From NCBI GenBank assembly GCA_017792405.1, contig CP051231.1:384634-448633 (forward strand): 64,000 nucleotides of DNA. The letters run 5' to 3'. The notes beneath the pieces were generated by a model. That model searched no databases. It was not told the origin of the DNA and saw only the letters and a list, made by a program, of their open reading frames with translations. Shown one piece after another: positions 34,377 through 44,084 of this stretch (the first letter of the stretch is position 1; each line of letters begins with the position of its first letter). Source of the stretch: Oceanicola sp. GTDB lineage: Bacteria; Pseudomonadota; Alphaproteobacteria; Rhodobacterales; Rhodobacteraceae. The position numbers were made by a program, and so were the translations under genes.

Positions 34377-35405
34377 ATGAAAGGCACGCAAATCATCCTC
34401 GATCATGTCGCCGGCCGCGAGGCCGCCGCACGCATGGTCGATGGCCGGCTCGATGATCTTCTGATCGACGCCCCCGGCATCCTGCGCCCCGGCGCGATCT
34501 GGCGCGCCAAGGCAGAGCGGCAGGCCAAGGGGCAGGGCGGCATCTTTCTGGCGGCGGGCGATCAGCGCTTCTGGTTCCGGCAGGCCAAGGGCGTGGCCCC
34601 CGGCGAGGCGCTGGTGGTGCAGGTCACCGGCTATGCCGAGGTCGAGAAGGCCCCGCCCGTCACCCGCGCCCTGACCTTCAAATCGCGCTACGTGATTGTC
34701 ACCCCCGATGCGCCGGGGGTCAACGTGGCCCGCTCGATCCGCGACGATGATGAGCGCGACAGGCTGAAGCTCGCCGCGCTGGAGGCCCTCGATGGCCGCG
34801 ACTGGGGGCTGATCCTGCGCTCTTCTTGCATGGGCGCCGAGGAGGTGGAGATCAGCGAAGACATCGCCACCATGATCGACACCGCCGAGGCCGCGCTCTC
34901 CGAGGGCGAGGTGGGCGAGATTCATCCCGGCGACGGCCCCCACATCACCGCATGGCGCGAGTGGACCACGCCCGCCGAGGTCATCACCGAGCCCGGCGGA
35001 TTCGAAACCCACGGTGTACTCGATGCGCTGGCTGAGTTGCAAGGGCCGCGCGAGCGGGCAGGGGAGGCCACGCTCTATGTCGAGCCGACGCGCGCGCTGG
35101 TCGCGGTCGATGTGAACACCGGCGGCGACATGTCTCCCGCCGCCGCCCTCAAGGCCAATATCGCCGCGGCCAAGGCGCTGCCCCGCGCGCTGCGCCTGCG
35201 CGGCCTCGGCGGGCGCGTGGTGGTGGATTTCGCCCCCATGCCCAAGGGCCAGCGAAAGCAGCTGGAGCAGAGCCTCAAGGCCGCGTTCCGCGCCGATCCC
35301 ATCGAGACCGTCCTCGCCGGGTGGACGCCGCTGGGCCAGTATGAGATGCAAAGGAAGCGCGAGCGCCTGCCGCTCTCCCTGACCCTGCCCGAGGAGGCTC
35401 TATGA
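34377..35405 (+). CDS. Ribonuclease E/G family protein (short RNase G-like)
   Basis: The 342-aa protein contains the catalytic-core landmarks [11 protein letters not shown] (metal-binding Asp) and [14 protein letters not shown] (second Asp). The N-terminal region is reduced and there is no RNase E C-terminal scaffold. It is shorter than E. coli RNase G, typical of the alphaproteobacterial member beside maf and yacG. It processes rRNA and mRNA 5' regions in the cytoplasm and overlaps yacG by 4 bases. Confidence 0.88.
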   Translation: MKGTQIILDHVAGREAAARMVDGRLDDLLIDAPGILRPGAIWRAKAERQAKGQGGIFLAAGDQRFWFRQAKGVAPGEALVVQVTGYAEVEKAPPVTRALTFKSRYVIVTPDAPGVNVARSIRDDDERDRLKLAALEALDGRDWGLILRSSCMGAEEVEISEDIATMIDTAEAALSEGEVGEIHPGDGPHITAWREWTTPAEVITEPGGFETHGVLDALAELQGPRERAGEATLYVEPTRALVAVDVNTGGDMSPAAALKANIAAAKALPRALRLRGLGGRVVVDFAPMPKGQRKQLEQSLKAAFRADPIETVLAGWTPLGQYEMQRKRERLPLSLTLPEEAL

Positions 35406-35587
35406 CCTGCCCGATCTGCGGCAAGGCCCCCGAGGCCAAGTATCGCCCCTTTTGCTCGGGCCGCTGCGCCGACCTTGACCTCGGCAAGTGGCTCACCGGC
35501 GCCTATGCGGTGCCCTCGGATGACCCGGACGACATGGAAGAAGCCTTTCGCCTGACCGGCGAAGAGGAGCCGCCCAAACCTCACTGA
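35402..35587 (+). CDS. yacG: DNA gyrase inhibitor YacG (zinc protein)
   Basis: The 61-aa protein has the four zinc ligands C3, C6, C18 and C22 in CPICGKAP and [16 protein letters not shown], the YacG signature. YacG binds GyrB and inhibits gyrase. It overlaps the RNase G stop and ends the housekeeping block. Confidence 0.95.
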   Translation: MTCPICGKAPEAKYRPFCSGRCADLDLGKWLTGAYAVPSDDPDDMEEAFRLTGEEEPPKPH

Positions 35588-35615
35588 GAGGGCCGCGCCG
35601 GCACGGCCGCGCGGC

Positions 35616-36647
35616 TCAGATGTTCTCTGAAGTGAAAATATCAAACCCCAGCGTCACCCGCTGGGCGCCCGCATCCGGCCCCGCCAGCTTGGCCTTGATC
35701 ATCGTCGCCACCGTCTGCCGGGCGAAGGGCTCGAAAGGGTGGGCGATGACCATCGCCAGCGTGCCGTCGATCAGCGCAGCCCGCGTCGGCTCGATCATCT
35801 CGTAACCCACGCCGATGAAATCCTCGCGCCGCTTCGCCTCCCGCGCGGCGGCCAGCGCGCCGGTCACCCCGCCGCCCGAGATGTAGAGCCCGCAAAGATC
35901 CGGGTGGTCGTGAAACAGCTTTTCCGTCAGCTCGCGGGCCACGGCAGCGCTCTCATAGGTGTTCTGCGGCTCCAGCACGGTGAAGCCCGCATCATGCTCG
36001 CGGAAATAGCTGCGAAAGCCGGTCTCGTTCAGTTCCTGGTTCCGGTAGCGGTGGTTGCCGACCAGAATGCCGATCTTGCCCGGCTCCCGGCACATCCGGT
36101 GAAACGCCCATGCCGCGGTGCGCCCGACCTTCCAGTTGTCGAGCCCGATGTAACCCACGTTGCCTCGCGCCGAGAGCGGCCCGATCAGCCCGCAGACCGG
36201 GGTGCCACCCGCCAGCACCTCGTCGATCGCTTCCGAAACCAGCGGATGCTCGGCCGAGACAACGGCCACCGTCTCGCAGCTCCGCCCCAGTCGCCGGATG
36301 CAGGCGGCCACGTTTTCCGGCGAAAGGTCGTCGAGATAGTCGATCTCGAGCTCGACATTGGCCTCCGGGTAGCTCCGGGCGGCGGCCTCAAGCGCGGCCC
36401 CGAGATCGCGGTAGAACACCCGGTTCCGCGCCAGCAGGATCACCCCGAGCCGATGCATCTCCCGCCGGCTCCGCACCGAGTGCTCGATGGTGCCCAGCCC
36501 GTAAAACCCAATCTCCTGCGCCGCCTCCAGAACCCGCTCGCGGGTGGGCTGCCGCACCGATCCCGCGTCTGAGATGACCCGATTCACGGTTGAAACGGAA
36601 ACACCGGCTGCGCTGGCAAGATCGGGGATCGTGGGGCGGGTTTTCAT
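35616..36647 (-). CDS. LacI-family transcriptional regulator
   Basis: The 343-aa protein has the LacI HTH at 1-50 (TIPDLASAAGVSVSTVNRVI) followed by a periplasmic-binding-protein-like sensor domain (LGVILLARNRVFY through FIGVGYEMIEPTRAALIDG). It is divergent from the diiron hydroxylase and sugar-transport operon and is probably its repressor, responding to a sugar or inositol derivative. The 171-base intergenic region carries repeated CATCTCATTT and CGAAAT elements. Confidence 0.9.
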   Translation of the reverse strand: MKTRPTIPDLASAAGVSVSTVNRVISDAGSVRQPTRERVLEAAQEIGFYGLGTIEHSVRSRREMHRLGVILLARNRVFYRDLGAALEAAARSYPEANVELEIDYLDDLSPENVAACIRRLGRSCETVAVVSAEHPLVSEAIDEVLAGGTPVCGLIGPLSARGNVGYIGLDNWKVGRTAAWAFHRMCREPGKIGILVGNHRYRNQELNETGFRSYFREHDAGFTVLEPQNTYESAAVARELTEKLFHDHPDLCGLYISGGGVTGALAAAREAKRREDFIGVGYEMIEPTRAALIDGTLAMVIAHPFEPFARQTVATMIKAKLAGPDAGAQRVTLGFDIFTSENI

Positions 36648-36689
36648 CGGCTTCTCATCTCATTTCATCTCATTTAGCGCGGTATTGGA

Positions 36690-36706
36690 ACGAAATGGTG
36701 CGAAAT
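36690..36706. promoter_or_regulatory. Operator-like sequence shared with 50632-50648
   Basis: ACGAAATGGTGCGAAAT lies between the divergent LacI and hydroxylase genes. It matches ACAAAATGATGCAAAAT at 50632-50648 at 14 of 17 positions, all three differences being G-to-A. It also contains a direct CGAAAT repeat. Confidence 0.4.
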
Positions 36707-36818
36707 TTCTGCGCTGACATGACAGCTATTGATTTGATCCATGTCAATTTGTCAACAGTGCTCGCGTCTGGAGCGGCCGGCACACCGGCCCGTCCCAGGC
36801 TCTGGGAGGAGGCCCGAC

Positions 36819-37847
36819 ATGGACGATCTGCAATACGGCACCCGTGACAAGCGTGGCAACTGGGCACCCAACACGCCTGCCCAGCCCGCGCCCATCTGGC
36901 AGCGTCCCTTCTCGCCCAAGAAAGTGCTGGCCTGGGTGCCCGAGTATCTCTGGCCGTGGAACGCCTTCCACCTCGCCACTGCGCTGATCTGGGTGCTGTT
37001 CCTGATCCCGTCCTGGGAGAGCCTCGCCACCCTCTCCATCGGCAACTTCCTCTGGCTCTACGGGCTGAACGCGGTGGGGATGTTCCTCTTTCTCGGCGCC
37101 TTCGAGTTTTTCTTCTACGTCAAGCGCAAGCAGGAGAACCGGTTCAAGTACAACGGCAAGTTCCCGGCCGACAATCCGTCTGACGTGTTCTGGTTCAAAT
37201 CCCAGAACCTCGACAACTTCCTGCGCAGTTTTTTCATCACCATCCCGCTCTGGACCGTGGTCGAGATCGTGATGCTCTGGGCCTATGCCAACACCTGGGC
37301 GACCTGGCTGCCGTGGACGACCCATTGGCTCTGGCTCAGCTTCATCATCCTGATCTCGCCCGCCATTCACGAGATCTACTTCTTCTGCCTGCACCGCCTG
37401 ATCCACGTGCCGGTGCTCTACAAGCACATCCACTCGGTGCATCACAACTCGATCAACCCCAGCCCCTGGTCGTCGCTCTCCATGCACCCGGGCGAGGGCT
37501 TTCCCTACATGGCCGAGGCCTGGCTGCACCTGCTGATCCCGTCCAACCCGGTCTGCGCCTACTTCACGCTGCATTCGGTCGGCTTCGGCGCGGTCAACGG
37601 CCACCTCGGGTTCGAGAAGTTCGAGATCACCGAGAACGCCACGCTCGATAGCCACGCCTACCTTCACTACCTGCACCACAAGTACTTCGAGGTGAACTAC
37701 GGCGGCGACGGGCTGGTCCCGATGGATAAGCTCTTCGGCACCTGGCACGACGGCACCAAGGAGTCCGATGCCGTGATGAAAGAGCGCTTCCGCAAGAAGA
37801 AAGAGCGAATGAAGGCCAAACAGCAAGGCGCCACACCCGCCGAATGA
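36819..37847 (+). CDS. Sterol desaturase / fatty-acid-hydroxylase-type diiron oxygenase
   Basis: The 342-aa membrane protein has the three histidine boxes of the family: HRLIH and HSVHH (about 195-213) and HYLHH (about 286-291), which bind a diiron centre. There are at least four hydrophobic helices before the boxes. A strong GGGAGGAGG site precedes the ATG at 36819. It stands first in the operon that later encodes a MocE-type Rieske ferredoxin, a likely electron donor. In rhizopine catabolism a MocD/MocE pair removes a methyl ether, so demethylation or hydroxylation of a cyclitol is a reasonable guess. Confidence 0.85.
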   Translation: MDDLQYGTRDKRGNWAPNTPAQPAPIWQRPFSPKKVLAWVPEYLWPWNAFHLATALIWVLFLIPSWESLATLSIGNFLWLYGLNAVGMFLFLGAFEFFFYVKRKQENRFKYNGKFPADNPSDVFWFKSQNLDNFLRSFFITIPLWTVVEIVMLWAYANTWATWLPWTTHWLWLSFIILISPAIHEIYFFCLHRLIHVPVLYKHIHSVHHNSINPSPWSSLSMHPGEGFPYMAEAWLHLLIPSNPVCAYFTLHSVGFGAVNGHLGFEKFEITENATLDSHAYLHYLHHKYFEVNYGGDGLVPMDKLFGTWHDGTKESDAVMKERFRKKKERMKAKQQGATPAE

Positions 37848-37955
37848 ACCGAGCAGCCGCGCAGGCCAGGGGGGAGGAAAGAGGCCCCGGCCCGCGCACC
37901 CGAACCTGCACCATCCGCCGCGGAGGCGCGGCAACACCCTAGGGAGGAAACCCAA

Positions 37956-38909
37956 GTGAAACTGACCAAGACCCTTCTCGCCACCGCAGCCGCCGCGCTG
38001 ATGTCCACCGCCGCCACGGCGCAGGATATCGCCGTGATCGCCGGATCGGTCGAAGATGCCTTCATGGACAAGATCAAGAAGGGCGTTGATGACGCGACCC
38101 ACATGGTCGAGGCCAACGGCGGCACCGTGCAGTACCTGCGCACCCAGAACTACGAAAACTTCGGCCCCGATCTGGTGACCCTGATCAATCAGGCCGTGGC
38201 ACAGGGCGTTGACGGCATCGCCATCCCGGTCTGGGTGCCCGATGCGCAGATCCCCGCGCTTCAGGCCGCTGCCGAGCAGGGCATCAAGATCATGCAGTAC
38301 AACTCCGGTCTGCCGGTGAAGGACGACATCAGCGCCATCAACTACTTCGGCTCCGACGAGTACGAGGCAGGCTTTGGCGGCGGCAAGTATCTCGCTGAGC
38401 AGGGTGCCAAGCACATCCTGTGCCACATTCAGGTGCCCGGCGCGATCAACCTCGAAGAGCGCTGCAAGGGCGTGACCGATGGTGCCACCGAAGCCGGTGC
38501 CAAGGTGACCGTGCTGAACACCCCCGCCAACCTCGACGGCGACGTGACCGGCACCGCCGAGGCGCTGAAAGCCGAGTTCATCGGTGATGACACCATCGAC
38601 GCGATGGTCTCCTGCGCCGACTTCGGCGCTGCCGCCGGGGCGAACGCGGTGGAGCAGACCGGCCTCGACATCATGGTCTCGGCCTTCGACTTCTCGCCCG
38701 CCTCGCTGGAGCGCATCTCCGCTGGCACCCAGAAGATGGCCATCGACCAGCAGCCCTACCTTCAGGGTTTCCTCGCCACCTCGATGCTCTTCGCCAACCT
38801 CAAGTTCGGCACCGAAATCAGCACCGATCCGGTCCTGACCGGCCCCGCGATCATTGACGCCTCCAATGTCGACGCGGTGAAGGCTGGCGCCGAGCTGGGC
38901 GCCCGCTGA
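37956..38909 (+). CDS. Sugar ABC transporter substrate-binding protein (RbsB/MocB type)
   Basis: The 317-aa periplasmic protein has a clear Sec signal (MKLTKTLLATAAAALMSTAATA) and type I periplasmic-binding-protein features: QAVAQGVDGIAIPVW and YFGSDEYEAGFGGGKYLAEQGAKHILC. It would bind a sugar or cyclitol and deliver it to the permease and ATPase encoded next. A stable hairpin just downstream probably protects this message, giving the usual excess of binding protein. Confidence 0.9.
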   Translation: MKLTKTLLATAAAALMSTAATAQDIAVIAGSVEDAFMDKIKKGVDDATHMVEANGGTVQYLRTQNYENFGPDLVTLINQAVAQGVDGIAIPVWVPDAQIPALQAAAEQGIKIMQYNSGLPVKDDISAINYFGSDEYEAGFGGGKYLAEQGAKHILCHIQVPGAINLEERCKGVTDGATEAGAKVTVLNTPANLDGDVTGTAEALKAEFIGDDTIDAMVSCADFGAAAGANAVEQTGLDIMVSAFDFSPASLERISAGTQKMAIDQQPYLQGFLATSMLFANLKFGTEISTDPVLTGPAIIDASNVDAVKAGAELGAR

Positions 38910-38923
38910 TCTGAGCCACCACG

Positions 38924-38950
38924 CCCCCGGCCGGCCTGGCTGGCCGGGGG
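38924..38950 (+). promoter_or_regulatory. mRNA-stabilising or attenuating hairpin after the binding-protein gene
   Basis: CCCCCGGCC pairs perfectly with GGCCGGGGG (9 bp) around a 9-base loop. No U-tract follows, so partial termination or 3' stabilisation of the binding-protein message is more likely than full termination. Confidence 0.6.
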
Positions 38951-39013
38951 ATCACCCGCACCCGCGCGCGCCCTGCCGCGCCCGAGCAAGCCACCCTGAG
39001 GGGAGCCATCGCA

Positions 39014-40102
39014 ATGGCCGATACGACCAACACCGAAAGCAGCAGCACCGGTTCGGACACCGCTGGCGGCTTCTCGTTTCTCAGCCTCTTCCGGCGCCCC
39101 GAGGCGGGCGCGGCGGCGGGCTTCATCCTGATCTTCCTGTTCTTCGCCTGGTTCGGCTGGGACAAGAACTTCCTCACCCCGCTCGGCTCGTCGACCTGGC
39201 TCAACTTCGCCTCCAAGGTCGGCATCATCGCCATCCCGATCGGCTTCCTGATGATCGCGGGCGAGTTGGATATCTCGGTGGGAGCGCTCATCCCTGCAGG
39301 CGGCATCGTGCTGGCCATGTCCACAGAAACCTTCGGCCTCAACATCTGGCTCGGCGTGCTCATCAGCTTCGCCGTCGCCGCCGCCATTGGTTGGCTCAAT
39401 GGCATGCTGGTGACACGCACCAACGTGCCCTCGCTCATCGTCACGCTGGCCACGCTCTTCGTGATCGCGGGCCTCAACGCCTACGTCTCCAAGCAGCTTG
39501 CGGGCACCACCCAGCACAGCCTGCCCGATGCGGGCGTCGTCTCCGAGTTCCTGATGGGTGACTACCACACGCTGAAGATCGGTTCCGAAGACAGCGCCTT
39601 CACCATCTTCCAGAGCCTGCAAAGCTCGTTCTTCATCTGGATCGCTGTGGCCGTGGGATGCTGGTACGTGCTGCACGTCTCGCCCTGGGGCAACTGGATC
39701 TTCGCCATGGGCGGCGATCAGGAAAGCGCCCGCAATGCCGGTATCCCGACCAACCGCCTGAAGATCGCCCTCTTCATGCTCTCGGCCATGGCCGCCGCAC
39801 TGGTGGGGATGACAGAGGCGGTGCTCGCCAACACAGCCTCCACGACCACCCAGTTCGGCATGATCTTCAACACCATCATCTGTGTCGTGGTGGGGGGCGT
39901 GCTGCTCACCGGGGGCTTCGGCACCGTGACCGGCACGGTCTTCGGCACGCTGACCTTCGGCATCGTCTTTCAGGGCATCAACTTCACCACCTTCGACAAG
40001 GACCTCAACATGCTCTTCATCGGCGTGCTGCTCCTGATCGCGGTGCTGATGAACGATACCTTCCGCAACCTCGCGACCACCGCGTCGACCAAGAAGAAGT
40101 GA
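39014..40102 (+). CDS. Sugar ABC transporter permease (RbsC type)
   Basis: The 362-aa integral membrane protein has an N-terminal Ser/Thr-rich tail and about nine hydrophobic helices, with family motifs [39 protein letters not shown] and [13 protein letters not shown]. It forms the channel with the adjacent ATPase. It lies 11 bases before the ATPase gene. Confidence 0.92.
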   Translation: MADTTNTESSSTGSDTAGGFSFLSLFRRPEAGAAAGFILIFLFFAWFGWDKNFLTPLGSSTWLNFASKVGIIAIPIGFLMIAGELDISVGALIPAGGIVLAMSTETFGLNIWLGVLISFAVAAAIGWLNGMLVTRTNVPSLIVTLATLFVIAGLNAYVSKQLAGTTQHSLPDAGVVSEFLMGDYHTLKIGSEDSAFTIFQSLQSSFFIWIAVAVGCWYVLHVSPWGNWIFAMGGDQESARNAGIPTNRLKIALFMLSAMAAALVGMTEAVLANTASTTTQFGMIFNTIICVVVGGVLLTGGFGTVTGTVFGTLTFGIVFQGINFTTFDKDLNMLFIGVLLLIAVLMNDTFRNLATTASTKKK

Positions 40103-40113
40103 GGGCCCGAGCC

Positions 40114-40944
40114 ATGTCTGCCAAAACCCCCGTTCTCGAGATGCGCGCCGTCGACAAGAGCTTCGGCCCCATCGACGTGCTGCACGAAATCAGCCTGAAG
40201 GTCCATGAAGGCGAGGTGCTCTGCCTGCTTGGCGACAACGGCGCCGGCAAGTCGACCCTGATCAAGACCCTCTCCGGCGTTCACCAGCCCACCGGCGGCG
40301 AGATGCTGCTCGACGGCAAGCCTGTCCGCTTTGCCCGCCCCCGTGACGCGCAGGAACTGGGCATCGCCACCGTCCACCAGTTCGGCGGCACCTACCCACT
40401 CATGTCCATCGGGCGCAACTTCTTCGCCGGGGTGGAACCGACCAAGGGCTTTGGGCCGTTCAAGGTGTTCGACCGCAAGAAGGCCAATGCCGTCGCGGTC
40501 TCCGAGGTCCAGAAGATGGGCATCACCCGCATCACCGATGGCGACCGGCTGGTCGGTGGCCTCTCCGGCGGCGAGCGTCAGTCGCTTGCTATCGCCCGCG
40601 CGGTCTACTTCGGCGCTCGCGTGCTGATCCTCGACGAGCCGACCGCCGCGCTCGGGGTCAAGCAGGCGGCCCATGTGCTGCGCATCGTGAACGAGGCCAA
40701 GCGGCGCGGGCTGGCGGTGATTTTCATCACCCATCAGGTCATGCATGCGATGGCCGTGGGCGACCATTTCGCCGTGCTGATCCGCGGTGCCATCGCCGCC
40801 GATTTCCGCAAGGGCGAGAAGACCCGTGAGGAGATCGCCGACCTCATGGCAGGTGGCGAGAGCATGGCCGATCTGGAGGCCAACATCGAAGGCTACATGG
40901 AAACCCATGATGGCCACCCGCCGCAGGTCACCCCAGCGCAGTAG
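40114..40944 (+). CDS. Sugar ABC transporter ATP-binding protein (single domain)
   Basis: The 276-aa ATPase has Walker [10 protein letters not shown], the signature [14 protein letters not shown] and Walker [12 protein letters not shown]. It is a single nucleotide-binding domain, unlike the duplicated RbsA/MglA type, so it should work as a dimer with the RbsC-type permease. A GC-rich hairpin follows the stop. Confidence 0.93.
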   Translation: MSAKTPVLEMRAVDKSFGPIDVLHEISLKVHEGEVLCLLGDNGAGKSTLIKTLSGVHQPTGGEMLLDGKPVRFARPRDAQELGIATVHQFGGTYPLMSIGRNFFAGVEPTKGFGPFKVFDRKKANAVAVSEVQKMGITRITDGDRLVGGLSGGERQSLAIARAVYFGARVLILDEPTAALGVKQAAHVLRIVNEAKRRGLAVIFITHQVMHAMAVGDHFAVLIRGAIAADFRKGEKTREEIADLMAGGESMADLEANIEGYMETHDGHPPQVTPAQ

Positions 40945-40954
40945 TTTCTCCCCC

Positions 40955-40982
40955 GGCGGTCCGGGCCTCTTCCCGGGCCGCC
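40955..40982 (+). promoter_or_regulatory. Hairpin between transporter and dehydrogenase genes
   Basis: GGCGGTCCGGG and CCCGGGCCGCC form an 11-bp stem with one G-T pair and a CCTCTT loop. It separates the transporter genes from the catabolic genes. With no U-tract it may set relative expression rather than terminate. Confidence 0.55.
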
Positions 40983-41004
40983 ACATTTCTCAAGGATTAC
41001 CCTG

Positions 41005-42009
41005 ATGACCACCCGCATCGCCGTCATCGGCGCAGGCCTCATGGGCGCCGACCACGCTCGCATCGTGGCCGAGGATCTCCCCGGCGCCACCCTCCAGGTG
41101 GTCTGCGACATGGACGAGGCCCGCGCCCGTTCCGTGGCCGATACGCTCGGCGCCGCCCACATCGGCACCGACCCCGAGGCCGTGATCGCCCGCGACGACG
41201 TGGACGCCGTCATCGTCGCCTCCCCCGACTTCACCCACGCCCCGCTCTCCCTCGCCTGCATCGCGGCGGGCAAGCCCGTACTCTGCGAAAAGCCCCTGTC
41301 CCAGCAGCCCGATGAGTGCCTTGCGGTCATGCAGGCCGAGGAGGCCGCCGGCCGCCGCTTCGTCATGCTCGGCTTCATGCGCCGTTACGACCAGTCCTAC
41401 ATCGAGATGAAGCAGGCGCTCGGGTCCGGCCAGATCGGGCGCCCGCTGATGATGCACAACTTCCATCGCAACGTGGAAACCCCCGCCGCCGACTTCACCG
41501 GCGCAATGGCCATCACCAACTCCGCTCCCCACGAGTTCGACGTGGTCCGCCACGTGCTCGGCTGCGAATACGCCTCCATCACCGCCCACCAGCCCCGCCG
41601 GTCTGACAGCAGGGTGGCTCCCGTGGTGATGGTGCTGGAAACCACCGATGGCCAGCTCGTCACCATCGAGGTCAACAACAACGCCGCCTATGGCTACGAT
41701 GTCCGCGCCGAACTGGTCGGCGAGGCAGGCTCCATCGCCATGAACACCATCGCCTATACCCGCACCGACATGAAACTGGCCTCCGCCACCCGCTACGACG
41801 CCGACTGGCGCGCGCGCTACCACGAGGCCTACGTCCGGCAAAACCGCGCCTTCCTCTCCTTCGCCCAAACAGGCAGCTTCCCCGAGATCGCCTCAAGCTG
41901 CTGGGATGGCTACTGCGCCGCCATCACCGCTCAGGCCGGGGCAAAGGCGCTTGAAACCGGCACCCGCCAGCCCGTCACCCTCATCGCCAAACCGGAGTTC
42001 TACGCATGA
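41005..42009 (+). CDS. Gfo/Idh/MocA family dehydrogenase
   Basis: The 334-aa oxidoreductase has an N-terminal Rossmann motif (IAVIGAGLMGADHARIV), the EKPLS motif with the catalytic-region Lys (LCEKPLSQQPDE), and a C-terminal alpha/beta domain with NSAPHEFDVVRHVLG. Members oxidise inositols and sugars with NAD(P). In this cluster it occupies the place of MocA/IolG. It overlaps the next gene by 4 bases. Confidence 0.92.
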   Translation: MTTRIAVIGAGLMGADHARIVAEDLPGATLQVVCDMDEARARSVADTLGAAHIGTDPEAVIARDDVDAVIVASPDFTHAPLSLACIAAGKPVLCEKPLSQQPDECLAVMQAEEAAGRRFVMLGFMRRYDQSYIEMKQALGSGQIGRPLMMHNFHRNVETPAADFTGAMAITNSAPHEFDVVRHVLGCEYASITAHQPRRSDSRVAPVVMVLETTDGQLVTIEVNNNAAYGYDVRAELVGEAGSIAMNTIAYTRTDMKLASATRYDADWRARYHEAYVRQNRAFLSFAQTGSFPEIASSCWDGYCAAITAQAGAKALETGTRQPVTLIAKPEFYA

Positions 42010-42965
42010 AACTCGGCTTCGTCTCCGACAGCCTCGGCGGCCTGCCCTTCGAGGAGATGCTCGACCACGCTGCGCGTCTCGGCTGCGATGGCGTCGAGGT
42101 CAATACCTGCGGCTGGTCCACCGCCCCCCACTTCGACCTCGCCGCCATGCTGGAAAGCGCCGACAAGCGCGCCGCCTTCCGCACGGCTTTCGAGAGCCGC
42201 GGGCTGGAGGTCATCAGCCTCAATGCCAACGGCAACCCGCTCCACCCGACCGACCCGAAGCAGGGCGAGGGCCTGAAAGACACCATCCGCGTCGCCGGGG
42301 AACTGGGCATCAAGACCGTCTGCACCATGTCCGGCCTCCCCGCCGGAAGCCCCTCCGACAGCATGCCCAACTGGGTCGTGTCGTCTTGGCCGCCCGAGAC
42401 CCAGACGATCCTGAAGTACCAGTGGGAGCAAAAGCTCATCCCCTTCTGGTCCGAGGTCGCCGCCCTCTGCGCCGAACACGGCGTCGAACGCATCGCGCTT
42501 GAACTCCACGGCAACCAATGCGTCTATAACGTCCCCTCGCTGCTCAAACTGCGCGCCGCCATCGGCCCTGTGATCGGGGCCAACCTTGACCCGTCGCATC
42601 TGTTTTGGATGGGCGCCGACCCGCTTGTCGCCGCCGAGGCTCTCGGCCCCGCGCTCTACCACGTCCACGCCAAAGACACGCTTCTCAACGCCCCCGTGCA
42701 GGCCACCACCTCCCTGCTGGAGAACGGCTCGCTCATGGATATTCCCGCGCGCAGCTGGTCCTACATCACCCTCGGCTTTGGCCACGGCGAGGAATGGTGG
42801 CGCCAGTTCTGCTACCGCTGCCTGATGGCGGGCTACGATGGCTGGCTGTCCATCGAACACGAAGACGTGCTGCTCAACTCGCTGGAGGGGCTGGAGAAAT
42901 CCGTGGCGCTGCTGAAAGCCGTCATGCCCTCCGCCCCTTCCGACTTCAAACCACAAGACATCTGA
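42006..42965 (+). CDS. Sugar phosphate isomerase/epimerase (MocC/IolE-like TIM barrel)
   Basis: The 319-aa AP-endonuclease-2-type TIM barrel has metal-site motifs ERIALELHGNQ, IGANLDPSHLFWMG and YHVHAKDT. Family members isomerise or dehydrate keto-sugars and keto-inositols. Coupling to the dehydrogenase by an ATGA overlap fits conversion of the oxidised product. Rhizopine MocC is the closest functional analogue I can name. Confidence 0.85.
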   Translation: MKLGFVSDSLGGLPFEEMLDHAARLGCDGVEVNTCGWSTAPHFDLAAMLESADKRAAFRTAFESRGLEVISLNANGNPLHPTDPKQGEGLKDTIRVAGELGIKTVCTMSGLPAGSPSDSMPNWVVSSWPPETQTILKYQWEQKLIPFWSEVAALCAEHGVERIALELHGNQCVYNVPSLLKLRAAIGPVIGANLDPSHLFWMGADPLVAAEALGPALYHVHAKDTLLNAPVQATTSLLENGSLMDIPARSWSYITLGFGHGEEWWRQFCYRCLMAGYDGWLSIEHEDVLLNSLEGLEKSVALLKAVMPSAPSDFKPQDI

Positions 42966-42974
42966 GGACACCCC

Positions 42975-43286
42975 ATGGCAGAATGGATCGACGCCTGCTC
43001 CACCGATGACATCGACGCCGAAGACGTGATCCGCTTCGATCACGGCGCGCGCACCTTCATCATCGTCCGCGACCACGAAGATAACTACTACTGCACCGAC
43101 GGGCTTTGCACCCACGAGGATGTGCACCTCGCCGATGGGCTGGTCGTCGAGGCCACCATCGAATGCCCCAAGCATTCCTCGATCTTCGATTGCACCAACG
43201 GTGAGGTTGAAACGCCCCCCGCCTGCGAGAACCTGCACACCTACGCCACCAAGGTCGAAGGTGGCCGCGTCTTCGTGGAGCTCTGA
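42975..43286 (+). CDS. MocE-type Rieske [2Fe-2S] ferredoxin
   Basis: The 103-aa protein has the Rieske ligands in CTHE (GLCTHEDVHLADG) and CPKHSSIFD, with no oxygenase domain. Such soluble ferredoxins feed electrons to oxygenases. The only oxygenase in this operon is the histidine-box diiron protein, so the pair parallels MocD/MocE of rhizopine degradation. It sits 9 bases after the isomerase gene and 3 before the next. Confidence 0.92.
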   Translation: MAEWIDACSTDDIDAEDVIRFDHGARTFIIVRDHEDNYYCTDGLCTHEDVHLADGLVVEATIECPKHSSIFDCTNGEVETPPACENLHTYATKVEGGRVFVEL

Positions 43287-43289
43287 GCC

Positions 43290-44063
43290 ATGGCCTTCCA
43301 ACTAGCCGCCTGCGCCGAGATGCTCTGGCAGGACAAGCCGATCCACTGGCGCGCCGCCCGCCTGCACGAGATGGGCTTCGGCGTCGGCCTCTGGAACTGG
43401 CCGGCTTGGGACTTGGACGCGCTGGAGAAAACCGGGGCCACCTTCACCATCATGAACGGCTACCTTGAGGGGCGCTTGGCCGACGACGAGGGCGCCGACA
43501 TGTTGCTGAAGTCCGCCAGTGAAACCGCGCAGATCGGCAAGCGCCTCGGCGTGGCCCGTCTCAACCTGCACGGCACCGGTCTGGGCGACCATGGCTTGCC
43601 GATCCAGCAGCTTGCCCATGTCGCCCCCGGCATGTGGCTCAAGGCCCGGGATACCCTGCACCGCATTTGCGACATGGCCGAGGAGGAGGGCGTGACCTTC
43701 ACGCTCGAAAACCTGAACCTGCGGGAGCATCCCGGCTGCCCGTTCAATTCCACCGCCGATGTGCTCAGCCTCGTTGCGGCAGTGGATCGCCCGCAACTGC
43801 GCATCAACCTCGACCTCTACCACACCCAGATCGGTGAGGGTGACGTGATCCGCCACGCCGAGGCTTGCCTGCCGTGGATCGGCGAGGTGCAGGTGGCCGA
43901 CAATCCGGGCCGCTGCGAGCCGGGCACCGGCGAGATGAACTGGCCCGCCATCGCCCGCGCGCTGGATGCCATGGGCTACGCCGGCCCGGTCGGCATGGAG
44001 GCCTTCGCCAAGGGTAATCCCGAGGATGCGCTCGCCGCCTTCCGCGCCGCCTTCACCCTCTGA
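43290..44063 (+). CDS. Hydroxypyruvate isomerase-like TIM barrel
   Basis: The 257-aa protein carries LDLYHTQIGEGD and IGEVQVADNPGRCEPGTGEMNW, the signature of the Hyi/hydroxypyruvate isomerase family, and FTLENLN in the metal-binding part. In this operon it may act on a ring-opened or keto intermediate rather than hydroxypyruvate itself. It ends the plus-strand operon, 21 bases from the convergent ArgE-like gene. Confidence 0.85.
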   Translation: MAFQLAACAEMLWQDKPIHWRAARLHEMGFGVGLWNWPAWDLDALEKTGATFTIMNGYLEGRLADDEGADMLLKSASETAQIGKRLGVARLNLHGTGLGDHGLPIQQLAHVAPGMWLKARDTLHRICDMAEEEGVTFTLENLNLREHPGCPFNSTADVLSLVAAVDRPQLRINLDLYHTQIGEGDVIRHAEACLPWIGEVQVADNPGRCEPGTGEMNWPAIARALDAMGYAGPVGMEAFAKGNPEDALAAFRAAFTL

Positions 44064-44084
44064 CCGCTCCCGCGCCGGGGTCGC

